Assembly (NCBI RefSeq): GCF_004295665.1
Contig: NZ_CP034759.1
Span: 3,906,001 to 3,970,000, forward strand
DNA length: 64,000 nucleotides
Origin: Litorilituus sediminis
GTDB taxonomy: Bacteria; Pseudomonadota; Gammaproteobacteria; Enterobacterales; Alteromonadaceae
Reading direction: 5' to 3'
Shown: positions 34,428 to 43,544 of the stretch, in pieces
How positions within the stretch are numbered: position 1 is the first letter of the stretch
Layout of the letters: the number at the start of each line of letters is the position of its first letter
Notes under the pieces: model-generated
Told to the model about the DNA's origin: nothing
Seen by the model: only the letters and a program-made list of their open reading frames with translations
Database searches by the model: none
Translations under genes and position numbers: made by a program

Positions 34428-37220
34428 ATGACTTTGATTTGGATACCCTTGTTATCCTTACTCGGTAGTATCATTTCTGCAAGAACAGGGAAATTGACAC
34501 GCAACCAATCAACCACATTAGCTTTGATCATGCCGGTTATTGCGCTATTGATGACTATTAGTCTTGCGCCTGTGGTCTTTTCTGGCAAGGTCATTAGAGA
34601 GTCATTTTCTTGGGTGCCAACACTGGGAATCGATTTATCTTTTAGGCTAGATGGTCTTTCCTTATTGTTTGTTTTTATGATCTTAGTGATCGGAATACTC
34701 GTTATTTTCTATGCCCGGTATTATCTTAGTAGTAAAGACTCCTTACCTAAACTATATGCCTATTTAATGTTGTTTATGACCGCCATGCTTGGTGTGGTTA
34801 TGTCAAACAATGTTATTCAGCTATGGTTTTTTTGGGAACTAACCAGTATTAGTTCATTTTTATTGATTAGTTATTGGTGGCAGCAATCAAAAGCGCGTGA
34901 AGGCGCTGTTATGGCGTTAACTATCACAGGGGCGGGTGGTTTAGCATTATTAGCGGGTTTACTGCTACTAGGTAATATTGTTGGCAGCTATAACCTTGAT
35001 GTTATTTTAGCGAGTAAAGAACTTATTCAAGCGCATGATTGGTATGAGGTCGCATTAATTTTAGTGCTCTTAGGTGCTTTTACCAAATCTGCTCAGTTCC
35101 CATTTCACTTCTGGTTACCACATGCCATGGCTGCACCTACGCCAGTAAGTGCCTATTTACACTCAGCGACTATGGTAAAGGCTGGGGTGTTTTTATTAGC
35201 TCGCTTTTACCCAGCGCTGGCCGGGACTGATATTTGGTTCTTGATAGTAAGCTTTACCGGTCTCGCTACACTGATTTTTGCCGCTTATATTGCGCTATTT
35301 AAGCATGACCTAAAAGGATTACTAGCCTATTCAACCATTAGTCATTTAGGCTTGATAACCTTGCTATTTGGTTTAGGTACTGAGCTTGCTGCTGTTGCTG
35401 CTATTTTTCATATTATTAACCATGCCACGTTTAAAGCGTCACTGTTTATGGCAACAGGTATTATCGACCATGAAACCGGCACGCGCGATATGCGTAAGTT
35501 AAACGGTATGTGGCGCTTTATGCCTTATACGGCAACTTTAGCCATGGTAGCCGCCGCCGCTATGGCAGGCGTTCCGCTATTAAATGGCTTTTTATCTAAA
35601 GAAATGTTCTTTGCTGAAACCTTACATCAGCAATTATTAGGCTCAATGTCATGGTTAATTCCGGTGTTAGCAACGGTTGCTGGCGCTTTTGCTGTAGCCT
35701 ATTCAGCGCGATTTATTCACGATGTATTCTTTAATGGTGAACCCGTTGATTTACCTAAGCAGCCAAGTGAAGCGCCGCGTTATATGCGGGTACCAATTGA
35801 AATATTGGTAGCCTTATGTTTATTAGTGGGGATCACGCCTAACTTTGCTGTAAAAGATATTTTAAGTGCAGCATCACTTGCGGTATTAGGTGGTCAATTA
35901 CCTGAGTTTAAGGTGGCATTATGGCACGGTTTTAATTTGCCGTTATTAATGAGTGCTATAGCTGTTTGTGGTGGTTTGTTGCTGTATACGCAGCGCCGTC
36001 ATTTATTTAAATTTCAAGCGTCACTGTCCTATGTTAGTGCCAAGCAAACTTTCGATAATACCTTAAAAACCGTGATTACTTGGTGTCGAGAGAAAATTAA
36101 TGATATTGAGAATGGCTCATTACAGCGTTATCTATTTTTTATGTTTGCCATGGTGCTGGTTTTTGCCGGTTGGCCATTGTTTGAAATGAGTCAACTCGGT
36201 GGAGATAAAGCCCCTACGCCGATTGATATGCATAATGCCATGGGCGCTTCATTACTTATTATTGGTGCTATTAGTACCGTGATTTGGTATAGCTCTCGTG
36301 TGATCTCACTATTAATGCTATCGGTTGTTGGTTTAATGGTGTCTATTGCATTTACGCGTTTTTCTGCGCCAGATTTAGCCTTGACTCAGTTAACCGTAGA
36401 AGTGGTTACTATTATATTGCTCATGCTGGCTTTATTTTTCTTACCACAGCGCTCACCTAGAGAGTCTGGCTCTTCTCGCATTGTTAGGGATTTAGCCATC
36501 TCTGGCGCTTTAGGGATTATTGTTGCCAGTATTTGTTACGCTATGGTAACGCGCCCGTTAGAGTCTATTTCAGAGTACTTCCTTGTTAATGCTAAAACTG
36601 GCGGCGGTGGTACGAATGTTGTTAACGTTATCTTAGTGGATTTTCGAGGCTTTGATACCTTAGGTGAAATTTGTGTACTCGCCATAGCCGCTTTAGGTAT
36701 ATATAAATTGTTAATTAATTTGCCATTAATTATGCCTAAGACTGATAGCCAAGGTCGCCCATGGGCAAAAGAACGTTATCCCATGTTATTGGCTAGTATT
36801 TCACAATCGCTATTACCATTGGCCTTGTTAGTGTCTTTTTATATTTTCTTACGTGGTCATAATTTACCTGGCGGTGGCTTTATTGCCGGCTTAGTTACTG
36901 CGGTTGCCTTTATATTGCAATATATTGCTCATGGCTCGAATTGGATTGCCGCTAGGTTAACGATTAATTATCGCAAAATTATCTCAGCTGGTGTGGCAAT
37001 TGCGGCATTTACTGGTGTTGGTAGTTGGCTGTTTGCTAAGCCGTTTATGAAAACGTGGTTTGATTATTTTGATATACCATTGATTGGGGAAATTGAGTTA
37101 GCCAGTGCTTTAGTATTTGACTTAGGTGTCTATATTACAGTGGTTGGCTCAACGCTTATGATACTAGCAAGCCTTGGTCAGTTAACCGCGAATGAGGCGA
37201 AGAAAGAGGTGAATGTTTAA
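34428..37220 (+). CDS. mrpA: Na+/H+ antiporter subunit MrpA fused to MrpB
   Basis: Large membrane subunit (930 residues) of the Mrp-type multisubunit cation/proton antiporter, homologous to respiratory complex I subunit NuoL. The complex-I-like proton-translocating part covers about residues 60-500 ([51 protein letters not shown]). The MrpA C-terminal part follows, and an MrpB domain covers about 790-930 ([21 protein letters not shown]). The A-B fusion is usual in gammaproteobacteria. I chose ATG 34428; a TTG further upstream has no support. The stop overlaps the mrpC start (TAATG). Confidence 0.95.
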   Translation: MTLIWIPLLSLLGSIISARTGKLTRNQSTTLALIMPVIALLMTISLAPVVFSGKVIRESFSWVPTLGIDLSFRLDGLSLLFVFMILVIGILVIFYARYYLSSKDSLPKLYAYLMLFMTAMLGVVMSNNVIQLWFFWELTSISSFLLISYWWQQSKAREGAVMALTITGAGGLALLAGLLLLGNIVGSYNLDVILASKELIQAHDWYEVALILVLLGAFTKSAQFPFHFWLPHAMAAPTPVSAYLHSATMVKAGVFLLARFYPALAGTDIWFLIVSFTGLATLIFAAYIALFKHDLKGLLAYSTISHLGLITLLFGLGTELAAVAAIFHIINHATFKASLFMATGIIDHETGTRDMRKLNGMWRFMPYTATLAMVAAAAMAGVPLLNGFLSKEMFFAETLHQQLLGSMSWLIPVLATVAGAFAVAYSARFIHDVFFNGEPVDLPKQPSEAPRYMRVPIEILVALCLLVGITPNFAVKDILSAASLAVLGGQLPEFKVALWHGFNLPLLMSAIAVCGGLLLYTQRRHLFKFQASLSYVSAKQTFDNTLKTVITWCREKINDIENGSLQRYLFFMFAMVLVFAGWPLFEMSQLGGDKAPTPIDMHNAMGASLLIIGAISTVIWYSSRVISLLMLSVVGLMVSIAFTRFSAPDLALTQLTVEVVTIILLMLALFFLPQRSPRESGSSRIVRDLAISGALGIIVASICYAMVTRPLESISEYFLVNAKTGGGGTNVVNVILVDFRGFDTLGEICVLAIAALGIYKLLINLPLIMPKTDSQGRPWAKERYPMLLASISQSLLPLALLVSFYIFLRGHNLPGGGFIAGLVTAVAFILQYIAHGSNWIAARLTINYRKIISAGVAIAAFTGVGSWLFAKPFMKTWFDYFDIPLIGEIELASALVFDLGVYITVVGSTLMILASLGQLTANEAKKEVNV

Positions 37221-37567
37221 TGGAATTACTCTACGCATCTTGTATTGGAGTATTAGTATTTTGTGGCGTTTTTCTTATTTTACGCGCAAGAACTTTTCCC
37301 GTGGTTTTAGGGCTTACTATGCTTTCTTATGCGGTAAATTTATTTCTCTTTTCAGCAGGGCGATTAAGTTTAAATAAAGCTGCTGTGCTTGGATATAGCA
37401 CTGAATATGCCGACCCTTTGCCACAAGCTCTGGTATTAACTGCCATTGTTATTGGCTTTGCTATGACAGCTTTTGTGGTAATTTTAGCGATTCGTGCGCG
37501 TGCCGATTTAGGTACAGATCATGTTGATGGTAAAGAGTCAGCTAAAAAAGGTAAGGTGTCATCATGA
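37220..37567 (+). CDS. mrpC: Na+/H+ antiporter subunit MrpC
   Basis: NuoK-like membrane subunit of 115 residues with three helices. Typical segments are GVFLILRARTFPVVLGLTMLSYAVNLFLFSAG and DPLPQALVLTAIVIGFAMTAFVVILAIRA, the PLPQALVLTAIVI block being diagnostic. It overlaps mrpA by one base and mrpD by four (ATGA), so translation of the three is coupled. The Arg-rich, Lys-rich tail is cytoplasmic. Confidence 0.96.
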   Translation: MELLYASCIGVLVFCGVFLILRARTFPVVLGLTMLSYAVNLFLFSAGRLSLNKAAVLGYSTEYADPLPQALVLTAIVIGFAMTAFVVILAIRARADLGTDHVDGKESAKKGKVSS

Positions 37568-39081
37568 GTATGCACTTAACTTTTTTACCTATTTTACTGC
37601 CAATGTTGGCAGGTGTCTTTTTGTTGATGTCGCCATTTGGTAAATACAGCAGCAATCGCAGACTCACCTCGATAATTGCCAGTATTCTTACCTTTATTGC
37701 CTCATTATTGTTACTTATTAAGGTGCAAAACACTGGTGTGCAAATATATGCTATTGGTGATTGGTCTGCGCCATTTGGCATTGTTCTTGTCGCAGATCCT
37801 TTATCGACCTTACTGGTTTGTTTAACAACATTACTAGGTGTTGTCTGTGTGTTGTATGCCAGTGCCGGAGACGATAAAAAAGGCAGCTTCTTTCACCCGT
37901 TAGCGCACTTTTTAATTTTAGGCGTAAATGGTGCGTTTTTAACTGGGGATGCCTTTAATTTATTTGTGTTTTTTGAGGTGCTACTTATTGCCTCATATGC
38001 CTTGCTTATGCATGGTGGCAATAAAGCGAATACCCGAGCCGCACTGCAATATGTCATTATGAATTTAGTGGGCTCAGCGGTATTCTTAATTGCCTTAGGT
38101 GTGCTTTATGGTGTGCTAGGTACACTGAATATGGCTGATATGGCGCAGAAGATTGCGCTTTTACAAGGAGATGATGTTTACCTTGCTAAAGTTGGTGGCC
38201 TATTGTTATTAGTGGTTTTTGCATTAAAGGGTGCATTGTTACCCCTGCATTTATGGCTACCTAATACCTATGCTAGCGCTATGCCTGTAGTCGCTGCATT
38301 ATTTGCGATTATGACGAAAGTTGGCATTTACTCTATGTTGCGTATTTACACCTTAATTTTTGGTGAGCAAGCGGGGGAGTTAAGTCATATTGCACAGCCA
38401 TGGTTGTGGTGGTTGGCTATGGCAACCATAGCTATGGGCACTTTAGGCGTGTTAGCGAGTAAGAACTTACTTAAGTTAACCGCTAACTTAGTCATTATTT
38501 CAGTAGGTACTTTAGTTGCGCTTGTTGCGATGCAAACCGTTGCTGCAAGTGCTGCGGCAATTTATTACCTAGTTCATTCTACCTTAGTGACTGCAGCCTT
38601 ATTTATTTTGGCAGATTTGATAGCTCGCCAGCGTGGTCAGGTAAAAGATCGTATTGTTGCCGGCCCGCCATTATTACAACCTAAGCTACTTGGTGTGTGC
38701 TTTTTTGTTGCCGCGCTAACGGTTATTGGTATGCCACCATTATCTGGCTTTATCGCTAAAGTTTGGTTGTTAAGAGAGACTGTTTCAGCTGAATATGTTT
38801 GGTTATTCTGGCCGCTTTATTTGCTGGCAAGTCTTGCGGTATTGCTGTCGGTAAGTAAAGCCGGTAGTACGGTGTTTTGGCATCATCAAGAGGATGCTGT
38901 GATCATTAAAAAGGCGCATCGCGTCAAGTCAATACAGCTAGTTGCACTAATAACACTGATTATGGCTGCGCCATTAATGAGTATTTTTGCTGGCCCTTTA
39001 AGTGATTATGCTATTGGTGCGGCAACGCAGTTGCATGATGTAACAAGCAATATTAATTCAGTGCTTTCAGGAGGTTTGTAA
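37564..39081 (+). CDS. mrpD: Na+/H+ antiporter subunit MrpD
   Basis: NuoN/NuoM-like subunit of 505 residues with about 14 membrane helices. Key segments are NLFVFFEVLLIASYALLMHGG with the membrane Glu typical of the family, ALKGALLPLHLWLPNTYASAMPVVAALFAIMTKVG with the functional Lys/His residues, and the late IGMPPLSGFIAKVWLL. With MrpA it is thought to carry the proton path. The stop overlaps the mrpE start by one base (TAATG). Confidence 0.96.
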   Translation: MSMHLTFLPILLPMLAGVFLLMSPFGKYSSNRRLTSIIASILTFIASLLLLIKVQNTGVQIYAIGDWSAPFGIVLVADPLSTLLVCLTTLLGVVCVLYASAGDDKKGSFFHPLAHFLILGVNGAFLTGDAFNLFVFFEVLLIASYALLMHGGNKANTRAALQYVIMNLVGSAVFLIALGVLYGVLGTLNMADMAQKIALLQGDDVYLAKVGGLLLLVVFALKGALLPLHLWLPNTYASAMPVVAALFAIMTKVGIYSMLRIYTLIFGEQAGELSHIAQPWLWWLAMATIAMGTLGVLASKNLLKLTANLVIISVGTLVALVAMQTVAASAAAIYYLVHSTLVTAALFILADLIARQRGQVKDRIVAGPPLLQPKLLGVCFFVAALTVIGMPPLSGFIAKVWLLRETVSAEYVWLFWPLYLLASLAVLLSVSKAGSTVFWHHQEDAVIIKKAHRVKSIQLVALITLIMAAPLMSIFAGPLSDYAIGAATQLHDVTSNINSVLSGGL

Positions 39082-39617
39082 TGCGAACAGAAGCGCGATT
39101 TAAATGGTTACCAGCACCTATTCTAAGCTTGTTATTGTTTCTGGTTTGGTTATTTTTGAATAATAGTGTATCACCTGGGCATATTTTATTGGCGGCAGTT
39201 TTAGCCATTTCAATTCCTCTTGCTACTGCGCCATTTCGTAGTAAGCAGCCTTTGCTTGTAAAACCAGGCTTAGCTTTTCGTCATTTACTCTTGGTACTTT
39301 ACGATATCATTACCGCGAATGTTCAGGTGGCAATATTAATACTGGGGCCGACAAAAAAACTCACCCCAGGATTTGTGAAAGTGCCTTTAGATTTAACCGA
39401 TAGCCTGCCAATAACTATTTTAGCTAGTACGGTATCGTTAACGCCTGGTACTGTCAGTGCCGAAGTTTACCCTTGGGTGGAGTGTATGAACAATGATGTT
39501 GAACAAGAGCTGCGTTACTTATTAATACATGTACTTAATCTAGAAGATGAGCAAGCGTTGATTGATACCATCAAGCAACGATATGAAGCACCGCTTAAGG
39601 AGATATTTCAATGTTAG
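39081..39617 (+). CDS. mrpE: Na+/H+ antiporter subunit MrpE
   Basis: Subunit of 178 residues with two N-terminal membrane helices (LSLLLFLVWLFLNNSVSPGHILLAAVLAISI) and a cytoplasmic C-terminal domain. The conserved MrpE stretch is FRHLLLVLYDIITANVQVA, followed by PITILASTVSLTPGTVSAEV. It is needed for assembly of the complex in studied species. It overlaps mrpF by seven bases. Confidence 0.95.
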   Translation: MRTEARFKWLPAPILSLLLFLVWLFLNNSVSPGHILLAAVLAISIPLATAPFRSKQPLLVKPGLAFRHLLLVLYDIITANVQVAILILGPTKKLTPGFVKVPLDLTDSLPITILASTVSLTPGTVSAEVYPWVECMNNDVEQELRYLLIHVLNLEDEQALIDTIKQRYEAPLKEIFQC

Positions 39618-39880
39618 AGACGGTTATTTTAGTGGTATTTGCCATGATAGGTGTGTCTTTGTTGCTAAACCTTTGGCGGCTTTTAGTTGGTCCTTCTATT
39701 CCTGATAGAATTTTAGCGCTTGATACCATGTATATTAATAGTATTGCACTGATTATTTTATACGGGATGAGTTTAGGCACAACACTTTATTTTGAAGCGG
39801 CATTGTTAATTGCCATGCTTGGTTTTGTTAGTACAGTAGCTGTGTGTAAATATTTACTGCGCGGCGATATTATCGAGTAG
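39611..39880 (+). CDS. mrpF: Na+/H+ antiporter subunit MrpF
   Basis: Three-helix subunit of 89 residues. The family signature is LLVGPSIPDRILALDTMYINSIALIIL, where the conserved Pro-Asp-Arg lies in the first loop. It ends FVSTVAVCKYLLRGDIIE. The last third of the gene (from 39802) is duplicated just downstream by a 115-bp tandem duplication, but this first copy is complete. Confidence 0.95.
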   Translation: MLETVILVVFAMIGVSLLLNLWRLLVGPSIPDRILALDTMYINSIALIILYGMSLGTTLYFEAALLIAMLGFVSTVAVCKYLLRGDIIE

Positions 39881-40031
39881 GGGATTAGATATGACTGAAT
39901 GGATAATTTCTATTTTATTGTTAATTGCCATGCTTGGTTTTGTTAGTACAGTAGCTGTGTGTAAATATTTACTGCGCGGCGATATTATCGAGTAGGGGAT
40001 TAGATATGACTGAATGGATAATTTCTATTTT
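39802..40031 (+). repeat. 115-bp perfect tandem duplication at the mrpF/mrpG junction
   Basis: 39802-39916 and 39917-40031 appear identical. Each contains the 3' end of mrpF, its stop, the mrpG ribosome-binding region and start, and the first mrpG codons. The short sequence ATTGTTAATTG occurs at both junctions and once more at 40032, so slippage or recombination between an 11-base microhomology in mrpF and mrpG explains it. No divergence between copies was seen, so the event is recent. Confidence 0.95.
39891..39995 (+). other. Chimeric 34-codon ORF (MrpG start + MrpF end) made by the duplication
   Basis: From a second mrpG start signal, the ORF reads MTEWIISILLLI from MrpG, then AMLGFVSTVAVCKYLLRGDIIE from MrpF, and stops. 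It has the same ribosome-binding context as mrpG, so it is probably translated, giving one membrane-helix peptide. It is an accident of the duplication and has no evolved function that I can support. Confidence 0.75.
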
Positions 40032-40338
40032 ATTGTTAATTGGTGGCTGTTTTGTTTTAGTTGGCTCTATTGGTTTAGTGAAAATGCCTGATTTTTTTAT
40101 GCGACTGCATGGGCCTACTAAGGCGACCACTTTAGGTATGGCCTCGTTATTAACGGCTTCAATGATCTTCTTTAGTACAACGCAAGCAGGCTTGAGCATC
40201 AAAGAAATATTGATATCCTTGTTTTTATTACTAACAGCACCAATTAGTGGCTATATGATGATTAAATCGGCCATTCACCATAAGTTAGAGAGTATTGATA
40301 GAACCACAGGTAAAGATAATATTGAGGATGATGTGTAA
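40006..40338 (+). CDS. mrpG: Na+/H+ antiporter subunit MrpG
   Basis: Last subunit of the Mrp complex, 110 residues with three helices. The start MTEWIISILLLIGGCFVLVGSIGLVKMPDFFMRLHGPTKATTLGM is the family signature (GLVRLPDFYTRLHAATKA type). A polar C-terminal tail follows. Because of the 115-bp duplication it begins 125 bases after mrpF instead of ten. The coding sequence is intact. A strong terminator follows the operon. Confidence 0.95.
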   Translation: MTEWIISILLLIGGCFVLVGSIGLVKMPDFFMRLHGPTKATTLGMASLLTASMIFFSTTQAGLSIKEILISLFLLLTAPISGYMMIKSAIHHKLESIDRTTGKDNIEDDV

Positions 40339-40414
40339 ATTCTTTTGGCAAACTTACTTTGTTTTACTAAATTCAAAAATATACCAAGTTAGCAAAATTT
40401 AATTGTGTTTAACT

Positions 40415-40446
40415 GAAAATTGGCGATGTAACTATCGCCAATTTTC
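40415..40446 (+). terminator. mrp operon terminator
   Basis: Perfect stem GAAAATTGGCGAT / ATCGCCAATTTTC with a GTAACT loop. The trailing T-run is short. Confidence 0.75.
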
Positions 40447-40523
40447 GTTAAAATAGTGCAAATATTCATGAAGCAGTCTTGCCTGCGCTTACCTGTTATT
40501 AACTTGGTTATTTTTAAACTACA

Positions 40524-41096
40524 ATGCAGCATAACTATCAGGATTTAATCCAGCTTTTTAATCAAACCTTTAAAGAAACGTATAATACCGTTTTAGTAAA
40601 AGGTGGCGATGAGCCTATCTATTTACCTGCCAATAAAGATTGCCCATTTAACCAAGTTATTTTTGCTCATGGTTTTTATGCCAGCGCTTTTCATGAAATA
40701 GCCCATTGGTGTCAGGCGGGCAAGGAAAGACGAAAGCTTGAAGATTTTGGTTACTGGTATGTGCCGGATGGTCGTGATGAGTCGCAACAGAAAAAATTTG
40801 AGCAAGTAGAAGTTTATCCGCAAGCGATTGAATGGGGCTTTAACGTTGCTGCCAAGCGAAAGTTTACTGTTTCGTCAGATAACTTAAATGGCTTTCAAGC
40901 AGACACTGAAGGTTTTAAAGAAAAAGTTTACCAACAAGTGCTGGTGTTTTTAGCGCATGGTTTTCCGCCACGTGCCCAACAATTTATTGAAGTGTTAGCA
41001 GAGTTTTATGGAACAAGCTTGCCGTTAACAAAAGATATGTTTGCGTATCAGGCTAAGCCTGAAGCATATAAGGAGTCATATTGTGAGTCAGTTTAA
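40524..41096 (+). CDS. epmC: Elongation factor P hydroxylase EpmC
   Basis: EpmC (YfcM) hydroxylates the beta-lysylated Lys of EF-P, the last step of that modification. The 190-residue protein has the metal site FHEIAHWCQAG, the conserved FGYWYVPDGRDESQQKKFEQVEVYPQAIEW block and HGFPPRAQQF. The E. coli order epmC-yfcL is partly kept here: epmC, AcoX-like gene, yfcL. The next gene starts 14 bases before this one ends. The presence of EpmC implies that EpmA and EpmB exist elsewhere; efp itself is not in the window. Confidence 0.95.
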   Translation: MQHNYQDLIQLFNQTFKETYNTVLVKGGDEPIYLPANKDCPFNQVIFAHGFYASAFHEIAHWCQAGKERRKLEDFGYWYVPDGRDESQQKKFEQVEVYPQAIEWGFNVAAKRKFTVSSDNLNGFQADTEGFKEKVYQQVLVFLAHGFPPRAQQFIEVLAEFYGTSLPLTKDMFAYQAKPEAYKESYCESV

Positions 41097-42255
41097 ACTC
41101 GGTTTTATTATCAACCCCATTGCAGGCATAGGTGGTAGCGTTGCTTTAAAAGGCAGTGATGGTGTGGCTGAGCAGGCTTTAGAGCTTGGCGCAAAACCTA
41201 AGGCAAATGAGCGAGCTGCGCTGGCATTAGAGATATTAGCTCCTTATAAAGCTCAAATTCAGGTGTTTACCTGTAATAATGATATGGGTGAGCGCTGCGC
41301 ATCACAGCTAGGTTTTAATACTCAAGTGGTTTATCAAAGCCAAGCGGCACAAACTAGCGCAGATGATACTGAAAATGCTGTTAGGGCATTGCTTGAAAAT
41401 CAAGTCGATATCATTTTGTTTGCTGGTGGCGATGGGACTGCACGAAATATTGCCAAGGTCGTGTCAGAGCACTCCGAAGTACATGGTGGCGCGCAAGTGC
41501 CAGTACTTGGTATACCCGCAGGTTGTAAAATTCATTCTGGTGTTTATGCTATAACCCCTAAAGCGGCTGGTCGTGTTGTTGAAATGATGGTGAACAAGGA
41601 GCTAGTCACTTTAGCCGAAGGCGATGTTATGGATATTGATGAAAGTTTATTTCGTCAAGGTGTGGTGAAAGCTAAACGCTATGGCGAGATGCAGATACCG
41701 AGCGAGCTACGCTATGTTCAAGCGGTCAAATCAGGCGGTAAAGAGTGTGACGAGCTAGTACTTCAGGATATTGCCGCTAATGTGATTGAAGAGATGGCCG
41801 ATGAAGATGAGTCTTTATTTATTATTGGCTCAGGCTCAACAACGGCTTTTTTGATGGCCGAACTTGGTTTAGATAATACCTTGTTGGGCGTAGACTTAGT
41901 TCATGAGCAAAGCTTAGTCGCTAATGATTTAACAGAAGCAGAGCTTTGGCAGCATATTCAGCAGCATCAAGGTGAATGTAGATTAGTCATCACCTTGATT
42001 GGCGGCCAAGGGCATATTTTTGGTCGAGGTAATCAGCAACTTAGCCCTAGAATTATTCGTCATATTATTTCGCAGCCTGGTGGTAAAGATAATATTACCA
42101 TTATTGCCACTAAAACTAAGCTTGCGGCGTTAAATAATAGGCCGTTAATTAGTGATACAGGTGATGGTGAGTTAGAACAGGCGTTATCAGGTTATATGGC
42201 AGTAACAACAGGTTATAAAGATCAAGTGTTATACCCAGTAGCAAGTCCAGAGTAA
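41083..42255 (+). CDS. ATP-NAD kinase-like (AcoX family) protein
   Basis: Protein of 390 residues starting at GTG 41083, eight bases after AGGAG. The start matches the family opening SQFKLGFIINPIAGIGGSVALKGSDG. The kinase motif GGDGTARNI lies near residue 115, with LGIPAGCKIHSGVYA and IGSGSTTAFLMAELGLDNTLLGVD further on. The fold is that of NAD/diacylglycerol kinases, related to AcoX. True NadK is encoded at 27575, so this protein probably has another substrate; none is known. It overlaps epmC by 14 bases and precedes yfcL by 15, forming one operon. Confidence 0.88.
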   Translation: MSQFKLGFIINPIAGIGGSVALKGSDGVAEQALELGAKPKANERAALALEILAPYKAQIQVFTCNNDMGERCASQLGFNTQVVYQSQAAQTSADDTENAVRALLENQVDIILFAGGDGTARNIAKVVSEHSEVHGGAQVPVLGIPAGCKIHSGVYAITPKAAGRVVEMMVNKELVTLAEGDVMDIDESLFRQGVVKAKRYGEMQIPSELRYVQAVKSGGKECDELVLQDIAANVIEEMADEDESLFIIGSGSTTAFLMAELGLDNTLLGVDLVHEQSLVANDLTEAELWQHIQQHQGECRLVITLIGGQGHIFGRGNQQLSPRIIRHIISQPGGKDNITIIATKTKLAALNNRPLISDTGDGELEQALSGYMAVTTGYKDQVLYPVASPE

Positions 42256-42270
42256 TAAAGATAAGTAGAA

Positions 42271-42549
42271 ATGAATAATACAATTAGCACATTAGTCGAG
42301 TTATACGAGTTTTTAGATAGCTTATTTGATCAAGATTGCGATGCCGATACCTTATTTGCTAGCGGTTATTTACGCGGTTTTATTTCCTTAGTTGCCAGTG
42401 AGTTTGGCGATGAAAATATGAAAATAACAACTGATTTTATTGAAGCAATTTCACAGGGCGTGAGTAAGGCAAAGTCAGAGTTATCACCACAAGACAGTGT
42501 TATTGTAAATAACTTTTGGTTGCAGCTTCAGCATAAATTTACAGCCTAG
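42271..42549 (+). CDS. yfcL: YfcL family protein
   Basis: Small acidic helical protein of 92 residues matching the YfcL family (DUF) in size, acidic character and context beside epmC. Typical segments are YEFLDSLFDQDCDADTLFASGYLRGFISL and LSPQDSVIVNNFWLQL. It is cytosolic with no known function. The stop codon lies inside the stem of the operon terminator. Confidence 0.88.
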   Translation: MNNTISTLVELYEFLDSLFDQDCDADTLFASGYLRGFISLVASEFGDENMKITTDFIEAISQGVSKAKSELSPQDSVIVNNFWLQLQHKFTA

Positions 42550-42570
42550 CAGAGCTAGGCTGTTGTTTTG
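42541..42570 (+). terminator. epmC-yfcL operon terminator
   Basis: Stem ACAGCCTAG / CTAGGCTGT with a CAGAG loop and TTGTTTTG tail. It includes the yfcL stop codon. Confidence 0.8.
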
Positions 42571-42633
42571 ATTTACTACTATAAAAAAGTAGATGATATT
42601 CAGTTTGGCATTGTTTTTTATGCAAAACTGAAC

Positions 42634-43446
42634 TTAGTTAGGCTTTATCCAAGAGGCATATTTATTTTGTTTAGTGCTTTCTACTTCATAAAGCTTAGTA
42701 ATATTGTTCATATCTTTTAGCAGTGACTCAGTGACTACTTTGATTGTTTTAGGTGAGAAGTTACCTTCATTAGAGCCATCAAATTTAGTTTTGTAGAAGC
42801 TCCACTGGCTTGCGACTTCTTCAAGAGATTCATTTATTTCAGGGGTGTTCTCTCTCGCTTTCATTAGCTTTTCTAAAGCTTGACCAAACTGTCTAGCGGT
42901 TTTGTGCATTTCTTGCTTAAATATTTTTTGGTTATAGCCTGAATTGCTCGCATAGTAGAGCATAGCTAAGCGTTGCGATAGCATACGTTGCCTGCCAGAC
43001 AGGTTAACTAAATGATCACTATTGGCGCGCGAAGTATATTCAATGCTTAGCACTAAATCATTGGCTGATTTAAGTAATTCTGTACTGCGCTTAACTACCT
43101 GCTCAGTATTCTCTTTACTGGCCTTTGATAAGGCAAACATTCTAAAGGCGTACCATCTTTTCTTCAGCGCTTTTAATGCTTGCTTTGATTTTTCATCATT
43201 AACGGATGCCGTTAAATTAAATAGATTCTCTTCAAAAAGAGCAGCGCTCTCATCTAGCTCATTGGTTGCTGCTTGCGTACCAATATCTTGGCTGATTAAT
43301 ATATAATTTTTTGCCATGCGCTGTGACAGCATACGCTGTAAGCCTGCTTGGTTAATTGATTCTGAAAGGTTTAATTGTTGTGCGTTAACATTCCCTGTAA
43401 TGGTAAGTAATAGCACTAAAAAGAGCAGTGTTACTTTGGTTTTCAT
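42634..43446 (-). CDS. Periplasmic PilJ/NarX-type sensor-domain protein
   Basis: Exported protein of 270 residues with a cleaved signal peptide (LLFLVLLLTITGNVNA). Two repeats of a helical module each start with the P-box-like motif: NQAGLQRMLSQRMAKNYI near residue 32 and NLSGRQRMLSQRLAMLYY near 148. These are hallmarks of the type IV pili methyl-accepting / NarX sensor N-terminal domain, usually attached to a kinase or chemoreceptor. Here the domain stands alone with no membrane anchor after it. It may be a free periplasmic ligand-binding or accessory protein. A broken periplasmic binding protein is encoded next to it on the same strand. Confidence 0.85.
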   Translation of the reverse strand: MKTKVTLLFLVLLLTITGNVNAQQLNLSESINQAGLQRMLSQRMAKNYILISQDIGTQAATNELDESAALFEENLFNLTASVNDEKSKQALKALKKRWYAFRMFALSKASKENTEQVVKRSTELLKSANDLVLSIEYTSRANSDHLVNLSGRQRMLSQRLAMLYYASNSGYNQKIFKQEMHKTARQFGQALEKLMKARENTPEINESLEEVASQWSFYKTKFDGSNEGNFSPKTIKVVTESLLKDMNNITKLYEVESTKQNKYASWIKPN

Positions 43447-43544
43447 AATGAAAATTACCTAATTGATTATCCTGACGATACCTTAATGAATTATTTGCTA
43501 TTAAGTGTTGATTTAGCACAACTTTATTTGATTATATTGGCCAG

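Noticed and set aside
34428-40338. mrp cluster as part of respiratory complex I
   Set aside because: MrpA-D resemble NuoL/K/N, but the presence of MrpE, F and G families and absence of peripheral Nuo subunits show it is the cation antiporter.
40371-40400. Possible fourth MITE end (TACCAAGTTAGC) after mrpG
   Set aside because: Only the first eight bases match; the following sequence diverges from the element.
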